From Gracilaria gracilis (taxonomy: Eukaryota; Rhodophyta; Florideophyceae; Gracilariales; Gracilariaceae): a stretch of 64,000 bases of DNA. The position numbers and the translations under genes are program-made. Below, in pieces: positions 10,807-22,529 of this stretch (position 1 is its first letter; each line of letters starts with the position of its first letter). The notes under the pieces were generated by a model. It ran no database searches. It saw only the letters and a list, made by a program, of their open reading frames with translations, and was not told where the DNA came from. Location: the NCBI GenBank assembly GCA_030374805.1, contig JARGSG010000214.1, positions 248,001-312,000 of the forward strand. The letters are read 5' to 3'.

Positions 10807-12780
10807 ATGGAAACCTTTCGGGATAGTTTTATTGTCTTGTGTGTCGCAGTTTCAGCCGGTCACAGGACTACCAGTCAACCCCAAAGACTACTCATGGCTC
10901 TCTCAATGAGACGACAGGCAACTGGCTACAAGAGAGGCAAGGAAAAATCTGAATGGCGCCCGTATCTCAAACAAGTAGCAGCCTCTGTATTAAGAGACAA
11001 AAAAGCAAACCATTCCATTCGAACTGTCAGCGCACACACCACGTTAAGCAAATCCCTCGTATATAAGCTTAAGACCTTAGTAGACACAAAAAACAACATG
11101 GCTCTTCAAAGCCAGCTCAGCGACACCTCACAGTCCCAAGCAGGCGGACAAACTGTGCAAACTTTATCGGAAGAGCACTTGATTGTTAATCGCATGCTTC
11201 AAGCCGCCGATCGGGGTTTCGCAGTCGATAACGATACGTTGAAGCAGGTCATGGCGCACATTGCAAGTGACAATCGCTCTGGTTGGAAGAATGGACTTCC
11301 GTCGGATGATTCTGTGCGATCTTTCCGTGCCCGCCACAAAGAACTTTCGCACAAAACGTTTTATTCCAAAGACAATGCCAAGTTGAAAGGGGAAAACTAC
11401 GAGCACATCAAGAGCTTCTTTTACGTCGTCGAGAAACTCGGTCCTGAAAACGAAGGTCTCACTACCGACCCGTCCCGGGTGTGGAATATGGATGAAACAG
11501 CAGTTGACTCAACCTGGGGTAAGGCTATGAAGTCCTTTGGAACAGCTTCCTTGAAGCACAGTGGATGTAGAGTAGCACAGAAGACAAAAGGTGTGGACAA
11601 ACACACTACTGCTGTCGTGGTGTGCTCTGTATCTGGCCTTAAAGCCTCACCTTTCTTCACAATTACCGCTAAGCATGTAATGTCCAACTGGTTTGAGCCC
11701 CTCCCAGCTGTGTATAACCGGAGCGAGGGTATTTGTAAGCCATTCCCGCACTGGGTGCCGAAAGATGCTGTGGTGAAATCACGGAGAATGGCTCCCTGAC
11801 AAAGGAGATCTTGCCGGCATTTGTGAAGCACGTCAATTCTTTTGTGCGCCAGCACGTGCCAAAGTCGAAATCTTACTTGCTAGCAATAGGCGGTCATTCG
11901 TCCAGAAAAGGCTTTGAATGGGTTCTTGAATGTGAAGGAAACAACTGCATTCCCGTTATCGAACCAGCAAACACCTCGCATATTCCCCAACCGTGCGACA
12001 AACGAATCAACAAAACATTCCAGGAGTCCATACGTTCTATTCGCGACTCATTCAATAATTCGGCAGTACTTGAGACTCGCACGCCGAAGTTCAACTTTGC
12101 ATGCGCCATTTATGCCCACTATACTATAACGGTGGCTGATACTTAGGCCTCTTTCAAATCGACTGGTTTGTATCCCCTGAACAAAGAGTTTTATTTACGC
12201 TACAAGGAAAAGAAGGACGCCATTACCACTGTATCACTTTCGACAGAAGATGTCGTAGCGGAGAGGGTGCGGAGTGTAAGGTTGCGAGAAACAGATGCAG
12301 AAGTGTTAAAGAAGGCAAAAGTGATTTTCAAAACGTGGATAGCTGGCGGCGAAAAAGTCCGTCACTTAAACATGTTGATGCAAAACGCGAACATCGCGCA
12401 TAACATTATTATGAATTACATCGCTCCTTTGAAGAGTGAAGATTGAGAAAGACCTTGCCGGTAGTGGATACGTTAAGGAAGACTCTGTCATGTACGACTC
12501 TGGTGCCCCGGCGGAGGATAAAAACGTTGGAAAAATGATTGCAGAGCACAAACGTAAGAAGGCCGCACCAGTGGAAAACGAACTAGAAACTGCTTGTCGA
12601 GCAGAGCGCCGTGAGGTGGAGCGAAAAAAAAACAGCAGGCCAAGATGATAGCACAGGAATCAAGAGCCAAGAAGGACATAAAATGAGACGAAGTCCGCAG
12701 AAAAAAGCAGTTGATGATATGTGGAAGGCGAGTGACGAAGAACTGCGTTCTCCATGCGCGGAAGAAGCACGGTACACGCA
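10807..12780 (+). pseudogene. pogo/Tigger-like DDE transposase, broken
   Basis: The first frame (10807-11799) contains a helix-turn-helix-like region (SIRTVSAHTTLSKSLVYKLK) and the first catalytic block, VWNMDETAVD. After a shift near 11790 a second frame (about 11790-12146) gives ENGSLTKEILPAFVKHV, then SYLLAIGGHSSRKGFEW and IEPANTSHIPQPCDKRINKTF. These are the second and third catalytic blocks of pogo-type enzymes. The usual second Asp (LLLDGHSSH type) is Gly here, so the active site is broken as well as the frame. A TAG at 12144 interrupts the frame, which resumes as SFKSTGLYPLNKEFY. A Lys/Glu-rich tail continues to about 12780 with one more shift. I found no terminal repeats or TA target duplication. 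Confidence 0.7.
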
Positions 12781-13862
12781 TGGCTAAGTCGTCGAAGAAC
12801 TTTTGCCCATCAGTGTTGTATGCGGTGCAAACTGCTTTGGCATTAGTGTAAGGGCTGGTGGGTGATATAGTGGAGTCGGCTTTGCTTCCAAAGCCGACCC
12901 TTTTGGAGGCTGGCCAGAACACCCAGAGAGAAGATGGTGCTGATTCTTTCAAAGACGCGGCCAGTGTCCGTACCATAGGAGGGTCAACACCCGCTTGGAA
13001 TGGAGGGCGCAGAATCGATTGCAACCGTCTGTGGAGGACAAGATTGGCTCAAAGTGGAGATAAAAAAAGTTTTGAAGCCTGTCCAATTTCAGCCTCTTAG
13101 GAACCATATGCTCTCCAACCAATCGGTTTGGCTAGCGCTGTACACACCCGCAGAGCCATCGCACCAGATCTCAATGTCACTCGGAGGCAGTCCCTTGAGG
13201 AGGGCGTGAGTCGCTGCAGCTTGTTTCTCCTGCGTCTCTTGCTTACTGCACGGAGTGGTTGCAAAAGTCACTCCTGACAGGGAGAGCAGGCGGATCTCTT
13301 ATGGCAGTGGTTCTGGACGTTGGAGTTGTAAGATCCCCCTCTCCGCTAGGTGGGCTTCCGCCAAACGCTTTAAACGGACCTCTTTTTCCGAATTGGGGTT
13401 GACACAAGGCGGCGAATCTCGAGCAGCAGTGGTGTTCTTACTTCGTTTCTCAAGCGCAAATGTAGGAAATAACTCAGATCAAAAGCTCTTTTTGCTGTAC
13501 TTAGTTTATCTCAAACTGGGTTCGTTGTTTGGAAGAGCGAACATCATGATGATACGACTACAAGAGGCGCCACAGATTACAGGAAGTTCGCTCAGGCTCA
13601 TTCTCCTTGGGTATTCGGAATTGGTAGTTGAAATACCCAGCGCTGTTTCGACAAGATGGGGCGCACAGTCATAGCACTTTAAACTTCAAGTGTTGTACCT
13701 CAACTGGAGTACAGAATTGGTTGGTGAGATGTCCAGCGTTGTTTCAAACATATTATTGGGCACACGATCAGCACTCGATACCAGAGTATTGTCGATGATA
13801 CAATGCAGCTCAGAGCATGACAAAGCGGCCTAAAAGAAATGTTGGTTAACACAGTAATTGAT
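12781..13862. other. no gene seen; degenerate spacer
   Basis: No supported coding region. There is a small perfect hairpin (GTCGGCTTTG...CAAAGCCGAC type, about 12872-12895) and a pair of imperfect direct repeats (13615-13777). This is probably old mobile-element debris between the Tigger relic and the Mutator-like element. Confidence 0.4.
13615..13777 (+). repeat. imperfect direct repeat pair
   Basis: Segments 13615-13676 and 13712-13777 share GAATTGGT, a CCAGCG(C/T)TGTTTC core and CAGCACT/TAGCACT ends at similar spacing. They are an ancient duplication of unknown origin. Confidence 0.5.
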
Positions 13863-14140
13863 GGCCCCCGGAGAATCTACGCACTTTCCAGGTAGTAGAA
13901 AACCGCGTAGAGCCTCCGTATTTATGAAACAAATTACAGAAAATCCTCTCTTCAGAAGAGAGCTTCTACCAGATCTTCTCTCTCCATTAAGGCGGCGCGA
14001 AGTCAGGAGACCCTCCCTAGCTCCAACAACCATTGGTTCCTCCACGAGCCACAATCGTGACACGCTAACCTTTCCAAGCGTTACTACAGGCGTCGTCACT
14101 TTGCCAGGGCCTTGGGCGCGCTTTGCGCGCGCTTTTCAAA
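13863..14140 (+). repeat. left TIR of the MULE
   Basis: It pairs with 19731-19986 along most of its length with a few indels. Shared landmarks are GGCCCCCGGAGAATCT, TCTTCAGAAGAGAGCTTC, GGCGGCGCGAAGTCAGGAG and a GCGCGC..TTTTCAAA inner end. Confidence 0.85.
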
Positions 14141-14263
14141 CTCCAAGTGAGAGATACACGGCCCACAGACACGGAAGATAATTTGGTAGCTGGCTCTCGG
14201 TTTTCGACCTCGGGGTGTAACTCAACACTACGTCTACCGTACCCAGTTATTTAATCGTTCTCA

Positions 14264-15719
14264 ATGCTGTCCTGTCGAAAAAAGGAGGATCCTTCTGTCC
14301 GCTTTCCTGCCGGGGATCCGCCCGATTCATTCGTGGTATCATTCCTGGATCCTCGCAATGAGGATTCAGGTGATGAAGTGCACGCCGATGGTAATCTTGT
14401 GAAAAGCAGCCCTGAAATTAGTCAAATGAAGTGTGAGCGTGATCTAACTGCAACGGAGAAAAAGGAAATTCTGAGCATAACGGGTAAGCTCTCTATTTCT
14501 TTGCAAAACGTTGCGAAGAGTGTTTCTGTTTCATTTGACAGGAAGAGTTATGTAGGCTTCTTTGAGCTAAAGCGGCTATGGTTCTACTTGATTACTGGAG
14601 ACAGGAATTCGAAAGACGCAGATGGGGTAATGGGGGATAATCTAGCTAACTGTTCTAAGCGCCATCATTGGTTTTGCACCATCTTGCTAAACGCTGGAAT
14701 TCTAGAGCTAGAACCATTGGACGGTTTGGTTCTGGTTCCCGCACATACGGGATCTAAACTAGAAGATATCAAAGGTTTTTGATAAACAATCATCAAGGGA
14801 TCAGCTGGAAATTCTTGGCAGGTTCGAGTCCCGCTTCACAATGAAGCTCTATCCGAGCCCAAAGGAAGTATCTATAATAGTTGTTCCAATTAATTTAGGA
14901 GGTGTACATTGGGGAGCGTTCGTGGCTCGAAAATTGGATGAAAAGAAGTGGGAAATCTTGTGGGCAGACAGTCTGCAGTACGATTGCCCAGTGAGGTGTA
15001 GGTCACTCGTCACTGCAATAATCGATCATGCACTAAGGGATAGGAAGGAATGGGTTATGAAGAAAGAGAACTACATGATCGATGTGCTGCTCTACGAGAA
15101 GCAAACAGAGTCGCATAGTTGCGGTGCCTATCTTTTATCAATGATGAATCACTTCGCTCGAACGCGAGGAGTGATGCCCAATGTGTTCTTCTCCTCGGGG
15201 CATCCACAAAACCTTATAGAGACCTACGGCTGGGCCTTTGTCGAAGCTCGCGTGCGAATTATAATGGCCGTTAGCTACCTTCTCCCCGTCTCCAATGAAT
15301 GGGGCGTGTCCCAAATCCATTTCCAGCCTCTTGAGAATATATATATTGGGCGCCACCGGCAGGATATAAATGAAGACAAATCAAAGAGGGTGGAAGGGCA
15401 GCCTACTCCAACTCAGGATAAACAGACGAGCTTCTGTGGAAGTACAGAATCGGTGGAACTGGGACACGGAGAGTTGGATGTGAAGGGTAAAAAGAGTACT
15501 CATGGAGCTCATCCCTGTGAGGAGATTGCTAGAGGGAAGGGTGAGCCTTCATCAACGGAAAGGACTGTACTGGATCTTCCAAACTATGTTTATCACCTCT
15601 GTGACATAGAAGGGTACGAATATGGCGTACAATTTTGTAAGAGAGTAACAAAATCCCGGCGCTACGGTCTAAATGTGAGACAACGATGTCTGAGGTACAA
15701 AAAGAAAAAACCTGGCTAA
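14264..15719 (+). pseudogene. Ulp1/C48-type cysteine protease of the MULE
   Basis: Two frames adjoin: 14264-14782 (172 codons, with KRHHWFC and an LEPLDGLVLVPAH stretch) and 14841-15719 (292 codons). The second has the SUMO-protease order of catalytic blocks: GGVHWGAFVA (His), EILWADSLQ (Asp), then QTESHSCGAYLLSMM (oxyanion Gln and nucleophile Cys). This triad defines family C48, which removes ubiquitin-like tags. Plant MULEs carry such domains, possibly to manage silencing or host factors. A basic, low-complexity C-terminal tail follows. The break near 14783 could be an intron or a frameshift: no clean GT-AG pair joins the frames, so I treat the first half as part of a broken gene. All catalytic residues in the second half are intact. 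Confidence 0.65.
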
Positions 15720-16239
15720 GGCCCTTCTGAACGAAACGGGGTGGATTCTTACCGGTGCTAATATGCACAACCACGAACGTCAGGAACAGGATTTGCGTGG
15801 CAATAAGCACAAAAGGAGGGAAGCAATTCGAACAACAATAAAGAAGAAGGCTTCTCCTGCGATGCGTACCCCCTTCATAACCTTCACACCTCCAAGAAAC
15901 GAGGGCGTCGATGCGAGGATAACCGGTGCTGATAACGGAATTGATTCGGATATGGATTATTATTTATGGAGAACCTCCCATCTCGGCCGTTGGATTCGAT
16001 GCGTGGCACAGAGAGGGTCCGACATGATGGGAAGTACATGAGTACCCAGCACCGAAGAGTGCAACCGGCGACGGAGGGAGTTGAGGAGATCATAGCCATC
16101 GACGAAGATAGTAATGGAAAACCTCCTGTCATCATAGACGCCACCGCCTCAGAACCCAGTTCTGTAATAGATATAACCAAGAGAATGAGGGCGGAAACTA
16201 CTGCCAAGAATGAAAAGGTAAGACTGTCATGTCTCTTCA
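15720..16239 (+). other. degenerate inner MULE sequence
   Basis: Short plus-strand frames (for example 15763-16041 and 15966-16274) are rich in Glu, Arg and Ser and could be the eroded N-terminus of the transposase. No domain can be recognised. Confidence 0.35.
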
Positions 16240-18938
16240 ATGTCAACACACTTGCCAAAACACTGGTATTCTAGCATTACATGTAACCAGAGTGACCCTG
16301 TACATCATTCTAGTGACGAGGACGCTCTCGGGTTTAATATCGCCGACACTGGCTCCTTAGAGGGAGCTTCTCCACCTCCATCAGTTTCGATTACGTGTAG
16401 TGGGGAGAGCTCGAAGTCTGACCATGAGTACACAACAGAGAAGTGCGTACGTCGCGGTTTCGTGGCGTACCTGGATTAGATGGATGAAGCGGGAAAAGAT
16501 GCGGTGCTCCAGCGTCTCCATTACATTGCTGAGTACTTCGGATTCAAGCGGTTTATCAGGGACTCTAAGTATGAAGAGGAGAATGGGAGAAACGTATTGC
16601 TACGGGGATACCAGAAGTGCGCTAAGATGTTCGATGAGCATTATAAATGACCCTATAGCTTAAAAGTCCGCAGGGTTCGAGTGTCTCACTCGAGTAATCA
16701 GAAGTTTATGTTCTGTCCTGATTTTGCGAAAGCCATCCACAATCATCCAGCAAAAATCACTGCGTGGGGACGTAAGGTCTCACCCAAAATGGAGCGCGAA
16801 GCAAAACATTTGCGTCACACTCTGCACCTACAATGTAATGTAGTGTTTAAACTCTTCGAAGCGAAGTATGGGATTATGGTTGACAGGGATTTGTTTAGAA
16901 AACGGTTGAAGTATATGTCTGACACACAATATCCAAGGCATAAAGAGTGTTTGAGGCTGTACGGGAACCTCCTTGATTTGCAGACCTAGAATCCCAGGCA
17001 CAGGATATACTGTCGGACGGACAATGATAATGGCCTCCAATACGTTGCGTGGTGTTTGGAAAGTTGATTGGATGACTACAAGCGATATGGCATTGTGCCT
17101 GGGGTATCTTTGGGATGCAAAGCGATATCCAATCGCTTCATCCTTCCTCTCGTCAGTTTTGATGGCCGAGAAAATGACGGGAACCTCACTATATGTTTTA
17201 TGGGTTACATGGGTAACGAAACGATGTTGGGTTTTGTCTGGGTACTGGAGCGCTTCAAGCAGTGAATGCGAATATCACCGTCTTCCCTTACGGTGGATCA
17301 ATGTGCATCACTCATTGGGGGTATAAGACAAGTGTTCCCAATGTCCTATACCATGTTGGATGACCGGCACTTGAATAAAAACCAAGGCGCCAACGTCGAA
17401 CGGTGGTGTAGGTCAGTAGCGAGGATAGATATGGGGACGGAGATGGGACGCGAGTTGTTCGTGCTACGCAAGAGCACAAGTATCGAGAAGTTCGAAGCGA
17501 GGAGAAATCATTTCGAACAACAATACTTTTATAAGTTCAGGGACACCTTGCCGCAATGGTACAAGTTTCTATATCGCGAGAACCCTTCCATGTTAATTCG
17601 TTGCTACAAGGACTTGAAGCTCTCCTATAGGTTCCTGTTCCAAGGTTCCGGTTATTCCGAAGCTTCTCATTCGACATATAGACAGGTCGTACTGAATGAT
17701 GACGTTTCATTTAGCGAAGTTTTGAAAGTCATGGTCTCTTTAACCGAACTGAGGAAGCATCAGCGTGGAAGGAAGGCTATGATACGGGATACATCGCTCC
17801 GAAACAGACGGGTGACTTCAGGGCTCCCCTGTCTTCCGATTCTGCAATTAGCCTCATCCAGAACTTCACGGCGTACAGTGTAACAAACTTCCTAAACAAC
17901 AGCGTTCCATTCTCCGCTTTCTACAAGGTAACCGATGCCGTACTACTCCCCACCCGGGATGCGCCGTTCAACATCGACATAGACGTGGAGGATCTCCAGT
18001 TTTCCTGCGAGCAACCACTAGTGGTGTTCTCCCTCAAAAAATCAGTCCTCATTGAACGTAGGAACTCCCAGGATAGCAACCCAGACAGGACCTATAATAT
18101 CTATTTGCACACCATCCCCGGCTCAGCCAACATCGTTACGGGAAAGTGTAGCTGCCGACACATGACCGCCTCCGTTACTCCTTGTGGTCATATGACCCGC
18201 TTGTTTGTTGTCTTCAAGGATGTTATTGATCGCTGGCCACGAATTCGCGAAGCCCTTCCTTCGCAGTTGCACATATTGGACCTGTAGCATCCATACTGGA
18301 ACAGAAATCCAGATTATTGAACTCTTCAAGGCGTATTGAAACTCCGGGCAACAGCAACTGGGTGCAAGGCTGAAGATTTCCCATCAACAATTACCCGCAA
18401 CGGTGAAGTTCCACGCTTTGCACCGACTCCTGATCAAAAACATTCCTATGCGCTTGCCTCTGAGCTCGAAACGCAGCGGAGGAAAGAGATCACCGCATAT
18501 GCAACGTACGCGGACTGAAAAACAGTATGCGACCGGATGCAGCGCGTGGCCCAGTCGTATGGTGATGTAGCTCTCCAAAGCCTCAAGTCATACCTTCGTA
18601 ACGGTCTGAGGGAGCCTAACGCTGGCCGGTACCCCCAGGGTCCTCTTCCTACGCTTGGTACCGCCCCAGATCTTCCTTCAAACCTAGTTCAAGCATCCAA
18701 TGTCGTAGTCGAAAACCCCAACTCCGGGTTGGATGCGCGAGCTCGGAAGCGAAAGAAGTCGTTCCTTGAAAGAAAGAAAGGGAAAAGACAGAAGTTGGAT
18801 GACACATCTGCTTTTCAACCCAACCGTGGAGCTTCAAGAACTTCTTCCAATCCGGTAGTGAAAACCCGCGACGCAATCAATACAGCTCTCGCAGTTGTTG
18901 ACCATCCAGATAGCCAATTACAACAAAAACTGGAGTAG
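16240..18938 (+). pseudogene. MULE transposase with SWIM finger, broken
   Basis: Frame pieces in order are 16240-16479, about 16480-16650, 16681-16989, about 16985-17265, 17266-17883, 17985-18287, 18336-18518 and 18537-18938. The 17068-17265 piece (VSLGCKAISNRFILPLVSFDG, then MLGFVWVLERF) fits the DDE core of Mutator-type enzymes. The region after it (TLPQWYKFLYRENPSMLIRCYKD) fits the helical insert. CSCRHMTASVTPCGHMTRLF is a clear SWIM zinc finger (CxC...CxH). The C-terminal tail RKRKKSFLERKKGKRQK is a nuclear-signal-like basic stretch. At least four shifts or stops separate the pieces, so this copy is inactive. The family call is secure from the SWIM motif plus the flanking long inverted repeats. 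Confidence 0.7.
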
Positions 18939-19730
18939 AGACTCGTAATAGTTAGTTGCATTGTTAGAAGTAAACTCTGAGCACCTGTTATTCATGTGAA
19001 TCACTTACCAGAAGCTCATAGCACATCAAAAAAATAAGGAAATCACAAGCGAAAGCGGGAGGCGAGAGATGATGTAGCATAAACCACGTAGAACGGGGAC
19101 GGAAGTGACTCAATGATAGATGCGGAACAATGAACGGCAGCAGGGGCGCGCCAGGAGATGCTGAGAAAAAAATGGCAGGTTCTTGCAGAGAGCCGAGGGT
19201 TCTGGAGCGCTGTGACGAGAAAGTGATGCGATAGTGGGTTGTCCAGCAAGTAAAAGGCTCCGGGAGCGGCTGCGGCGCGACGAGGAACTCAGAAGAACCA
19301 TTAGAAGCAGTGATACGACGGGAGGTGCTCAGAAAGAAACGGTATGGTCCTGCATCTACAGCAACGCACCAGTAGAGTTGGAAGCAGAAATGAAATCGTT
19401 ATGGAGCAGCAGTGCAATGGAGGAGGGAGATGCACGAACACAACAGTCCTGAAGCATCAATCGAAAAAAAAACGCAGATGCACAAACTCCAGAGTCCGGA
19501 AGCAGCGGCACAATGGGAAGAGCAGAAAAGAAAACGCCAGAGTCCTAGAGCGGTAGCGGCTGAGAAAGAAATGGGAGAGTGTAAAGGCAGCAGCGGCGCG
19601 ACGGGAAAGGCTGAAGCGGGAACCGTGGTGCAGATCGTGGCTGGACGGCGAGAACGGGGACTCCTAGGAGCAGGCAGGCTTTTGGTAGCACATAGATGTG
19701 TCAACTGGCCATGCTGGGTTGATTTGGATT
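18939..19730. other. no gene seen; purine-rich inner MULE sequence
   Basis: Rich in A and G on the plus strand with imperfect repeats of AGCAGC/GCGGCGCGACG type. Open frames here look like composition effects. Confidence 0.4.
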
Positions 19731-19986
19731 TTGAAAAGTGCGCGCAAAGTGGCGACGCCGGCAGTAACGCCTGGGGAGGTTAGCGTGTCACGATTGTGGC
19801 TGGTGGAGGAACCAATGGTTGTTGGAGCTAGGGAGAGTCTCCTGACTTCGCGCCGCCTTAATGGAGAGGGAGGATCTGGTGGAAGCTCTCTTCTGAAGAG
19901 AGGATCCTCTGTAATTTGTTACATAAATACGGAGGTTCTACGCGGTTTTTCTGCTACCTGGACAGTGCGCAGATTCTCCGGGGGCC
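19731..19986 (-). repeat. right TIR of the MULE
   Basis: Inverted partner of 13863-14140. It starts inside at TTGAAAAGTGCGCGC and ends at the outer AGATTCTCCGGGGGCC. Confidence 0.85.
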
Positions 19987-20129
19987 GTATCTGAGCTAAT
20001 GAACCTATAAATGAGAAGTTTGTTGTATTTGAAATTACCTAGAAAGGGTGTTCGACTTGCTCAGCATTGCTTTTGGTTGAGGGGGCACACGCTTTGCGTC
20101 TGTTTCTAGTGTCTATCGGACCAACGCGT

Positions 20130-20147
20130 TGACCTCATATGAGGTCA
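20130..20147. repeat. 18-bp palindrome in left end of piggyBac fossil
   Basis: TGACCTCATATGAGGTCA is a perfect dyad, repeated exactly at 23377-23394 near the other end. It is a candidate subterminal transposase-binding site. Confidence 0.8.
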
Positions 20148-20273
20148 GCCCGTTGAGAGAGTAAAATAAAGCAAAAAATACATTTCAGGCCTATAATGTG
20201 GACTTTTCAAATTTCAAAAATTGAAAAGTCTTTGAACAGTCGTTTAAGTAGTAGTCTGTAGGCCAAAACGGCC

Positions 20274-20348
20274 AGTAATCACAGCTCAGTGGATAAGATA
20301 TCCTATGTGAGCAAATTAAACCTGAGTTCAAACCTCGCTGAGATTATT
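20274..20348 (+). other. tRNA-like sequence (pseudo-tRNA or SINE head)
   Basis: An A-box-like AGCTCAGTGGATAAGA and a B-box-like GAGTTCAAACCTC lie 75 bases apart end to end, inside a possible acceptor stem (AGTAATC pairing with GATTATT). The anticodon arm does not pair and the D stem is poor. It is a relic or part of a tRNA-derived repeat rather than a working tRNA. Confidence 0.3.
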
Positions 20349-20639
20349 AAAACTCAAAAACTCTTTACGGAGCTCGATTAATTCTAGTAATATGTTTACA
20401 CTAAGAACGTTTTATACTCCCACTTGAACAACAGACAGAACAAGGTGACATATGTTAAAGAGGCAGTTTCGTCAAAGTGCAAACATTATCTGGCATGTTC
20501 TATAACGCGGATTAAATTAGTAGGGGGCTTAAGGCTTATGAACTCTTGTTGGTAATGTGGTTCTTTATGTGTTTTTATTCAATATCAGCGCTTGTTTACT
20601 TGTATGTTGACGTTGTTGTTGACAACAGATGTGGTTCAA

Positions 20640-21158
20640 TTACTTTTTAACACCGTGACGTAACTCAATGTGGTTCTTAAAGCAGTCCTTTCTGGTACCA
20701 GGGTGACATAAATACTCTTCACATTTCAAAGATGTGTAGCATTCGGAACATAAAAACTCAGACTTCATATTCCCTTTGCACACTTTGCATCGTCCTTGAT
20801 ATGAAGATTTCGTAATCATTCCATCCTTAGTTTTTCTCTTGCCATTAGTCTGCATAAGATGCACACCAGTTCCTGCAGGTTTCGGAATGTCATCTTCCAC
20901 TTCCATTTGTTCTTCATCTCGAGTCATCAAAGCGGTCCGGTCCCACGTATTAGTGATAAGCTCGTGAGCCAGCTTCGAATGGAAGGTATATGGAGATAAT
21001 AACTTTCGCATACCACTACCAGCCTTGTATAGCATCGATGCATCAACCATACAAATGGATAATAAAGATGAATTCAGGGGGAACGACCAATCCTTGACCT
21101 TGATTTTCTTCTCCAGTTTTAAGTCATCTTGCCGGCATCTGTTGTGTCTGTCAATCAA
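20640..21158 (-). pseudogene. piggyBac transposase, C-terminal part
   Basis: A 172-codon minus-strand frame. It contains KDWSFPLNSSLLSICMVDA-like core sequence and ends in the cysteine-rich domain typical of piggyBac: GRCKVCKGNMKSEFLCSECY followed by CHPGTRKDCFKNHI, a C-x2-C...C-x2-C...C-x7-C-x3-H arrangement that recognises the element ends. The upstream part of the gene is eroded, so the protein cannot be made whole. Confidence 0.7.
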
Positions 21159-22292
21159 TGAACACGTTTTGTAGTATTCCTCACAAACCTCTGGTATCGG
21201 TACTTCAAGCTCAACTTTCCTTGAAGCATTTCCCTGTCATCTCCATCTTTGTCGGATAATTGGGTTTCCAGGGTTCACCGTGTTGTATTTTGATATAAAA
21301 TAACTTCATTCCCTATCGACACACACTACCGCCATTAGATCCGTATTCAAATCGTTCCCCTTCGAAACCTGTGGTATAATGCACAAAAAGGGAGAGCGTC
21401 CGAAGCAGTCTTGAGACAGGAGCGGCAACAGCGTACAATCGTGTGACTGTAATGAATCCGAACGGAGAGAAGGTGCGGAAGCACCGGGCGGTCGGGGGGA
21501 GAGCGGACGATTGGTATCACCAAGCACGTACAGGAACGTGCGGCAGGGTACGAATGGTCTGAGAAACCCAATGAAGGAGTAGCCGTGTGGTCTATCGTGA
21601 GTGCAAACTAAAAAAGAAGACGTTCGGCAGAAGTGGCTTGTCGTTTACGATTGGGGCCTCGGGAGATCCGAGCTAAAACTAAATATCGGGTCTGGGCCCC
21701 CTACTGACTACTGTACGATCGGTCTAATTTTGCATTGTCACTATCCAGACTGCACACGTGTCTAACTTGTACGCTCGGCCAACCCGTCCGTGACTCGGTC
21801 ACCAACTTGTACACATGGCGGTGCCACTGCACTAGCCAAGCGTGCACTACCCTTTTGTACGTGAACGGCCAATTGCATACACTGCACCTCAACTCGGGCC
21901 CACTTTACAACAAAACCATTCAAACAAAATTCCCACGATTTTCTAAAGTCTTCTCTAATAAATGCTTCATAGGATATTGAAACGTTGAATTCTTGATAAT
22001 CCCAGTAAAGCGCAGTCCTTTTTCCAAAAGTGCATTAGCTGTTTTCAAAGGTGCAAATCTGCACAGACATGGCGCCTAGAACCAAACCACGTCTGTACTA
22101 ATCGAAGTAAAATCGCAGTTCCAGTGTATCAAAATCCTGATCAGATGCTTCAGATCCTATATTGAGCTCAATATTTAGTTTGGTACCACTTCTCCCGCAG
22201 CAAACGGTTTTCATATCCAGACCGTTTTCTGTTTTTCGATCCAGCGCGGTATAATGTGGGAGCCCTACATCAATCCAGACTCTCCCAAGACC

Positions 22293-22529
22293 CTACCAGC
22301 TTGACATACTTTCATCGACGCATAAAGCATGTGAAGGTTTCACAAAAGAGCGGCGGTGATCATTGATGACGTTCACGAAATTAATGACAAGATTCCAGCG
22401 AGCAGTGCCATAATCCTCTTTAGCAGCGTTACCACTGAAATAAATACAACGCCATAGAGTTTTAAACCTATTTTCTGACATTGTTTTGCCAATCACAGGC
22501 TGAGACTGGTTTTGAACCCCAAATATCAC
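22293..22529 (-). pseudogene. piggyBac transposase, N-terminal fragment
   Basis: A 78-codon frame with MSENRFKTLWRCIYFSGN and then SHALCVDESMSSW. It matches the start of the piggyBac DDD domain, in which the Asp of VDESM is the first catalytic residue. Sequence between this and the C-terminal piece (21159-22292) has lost its frame. Confidence 0.65.

Larger units (their letters stand above)
13863..19986. mobile_element. Mutator-like element (MULE) with long TIRs
   Basis: A 6.1-kb unit bounded by long inverted repeats (13863-14140 and 19731-19986) beginning GGCCCCCGGAGAATCT. Inside, on the plus strand, are a Ulp1-type cysteine protease (14264-15719) and a broken transposase ending in a SWIM zinc finger (about 16240-18938). 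A protease gene carried alongside the transposase is known from plant MULE families. I saw no 9-bp target duplication: the left flank reads AGTAATTGAT and the right GTATCTGAG. Frame breaks in the transposase show it is no longer autonomous. Confidence 0.8.

Noticed and set aside
14815..14837. B-box-like GGTTCGAGTCCCGC
   Set aside because: No A-box at the right distance and no acceptor stem. It lies in the MULE protease region.
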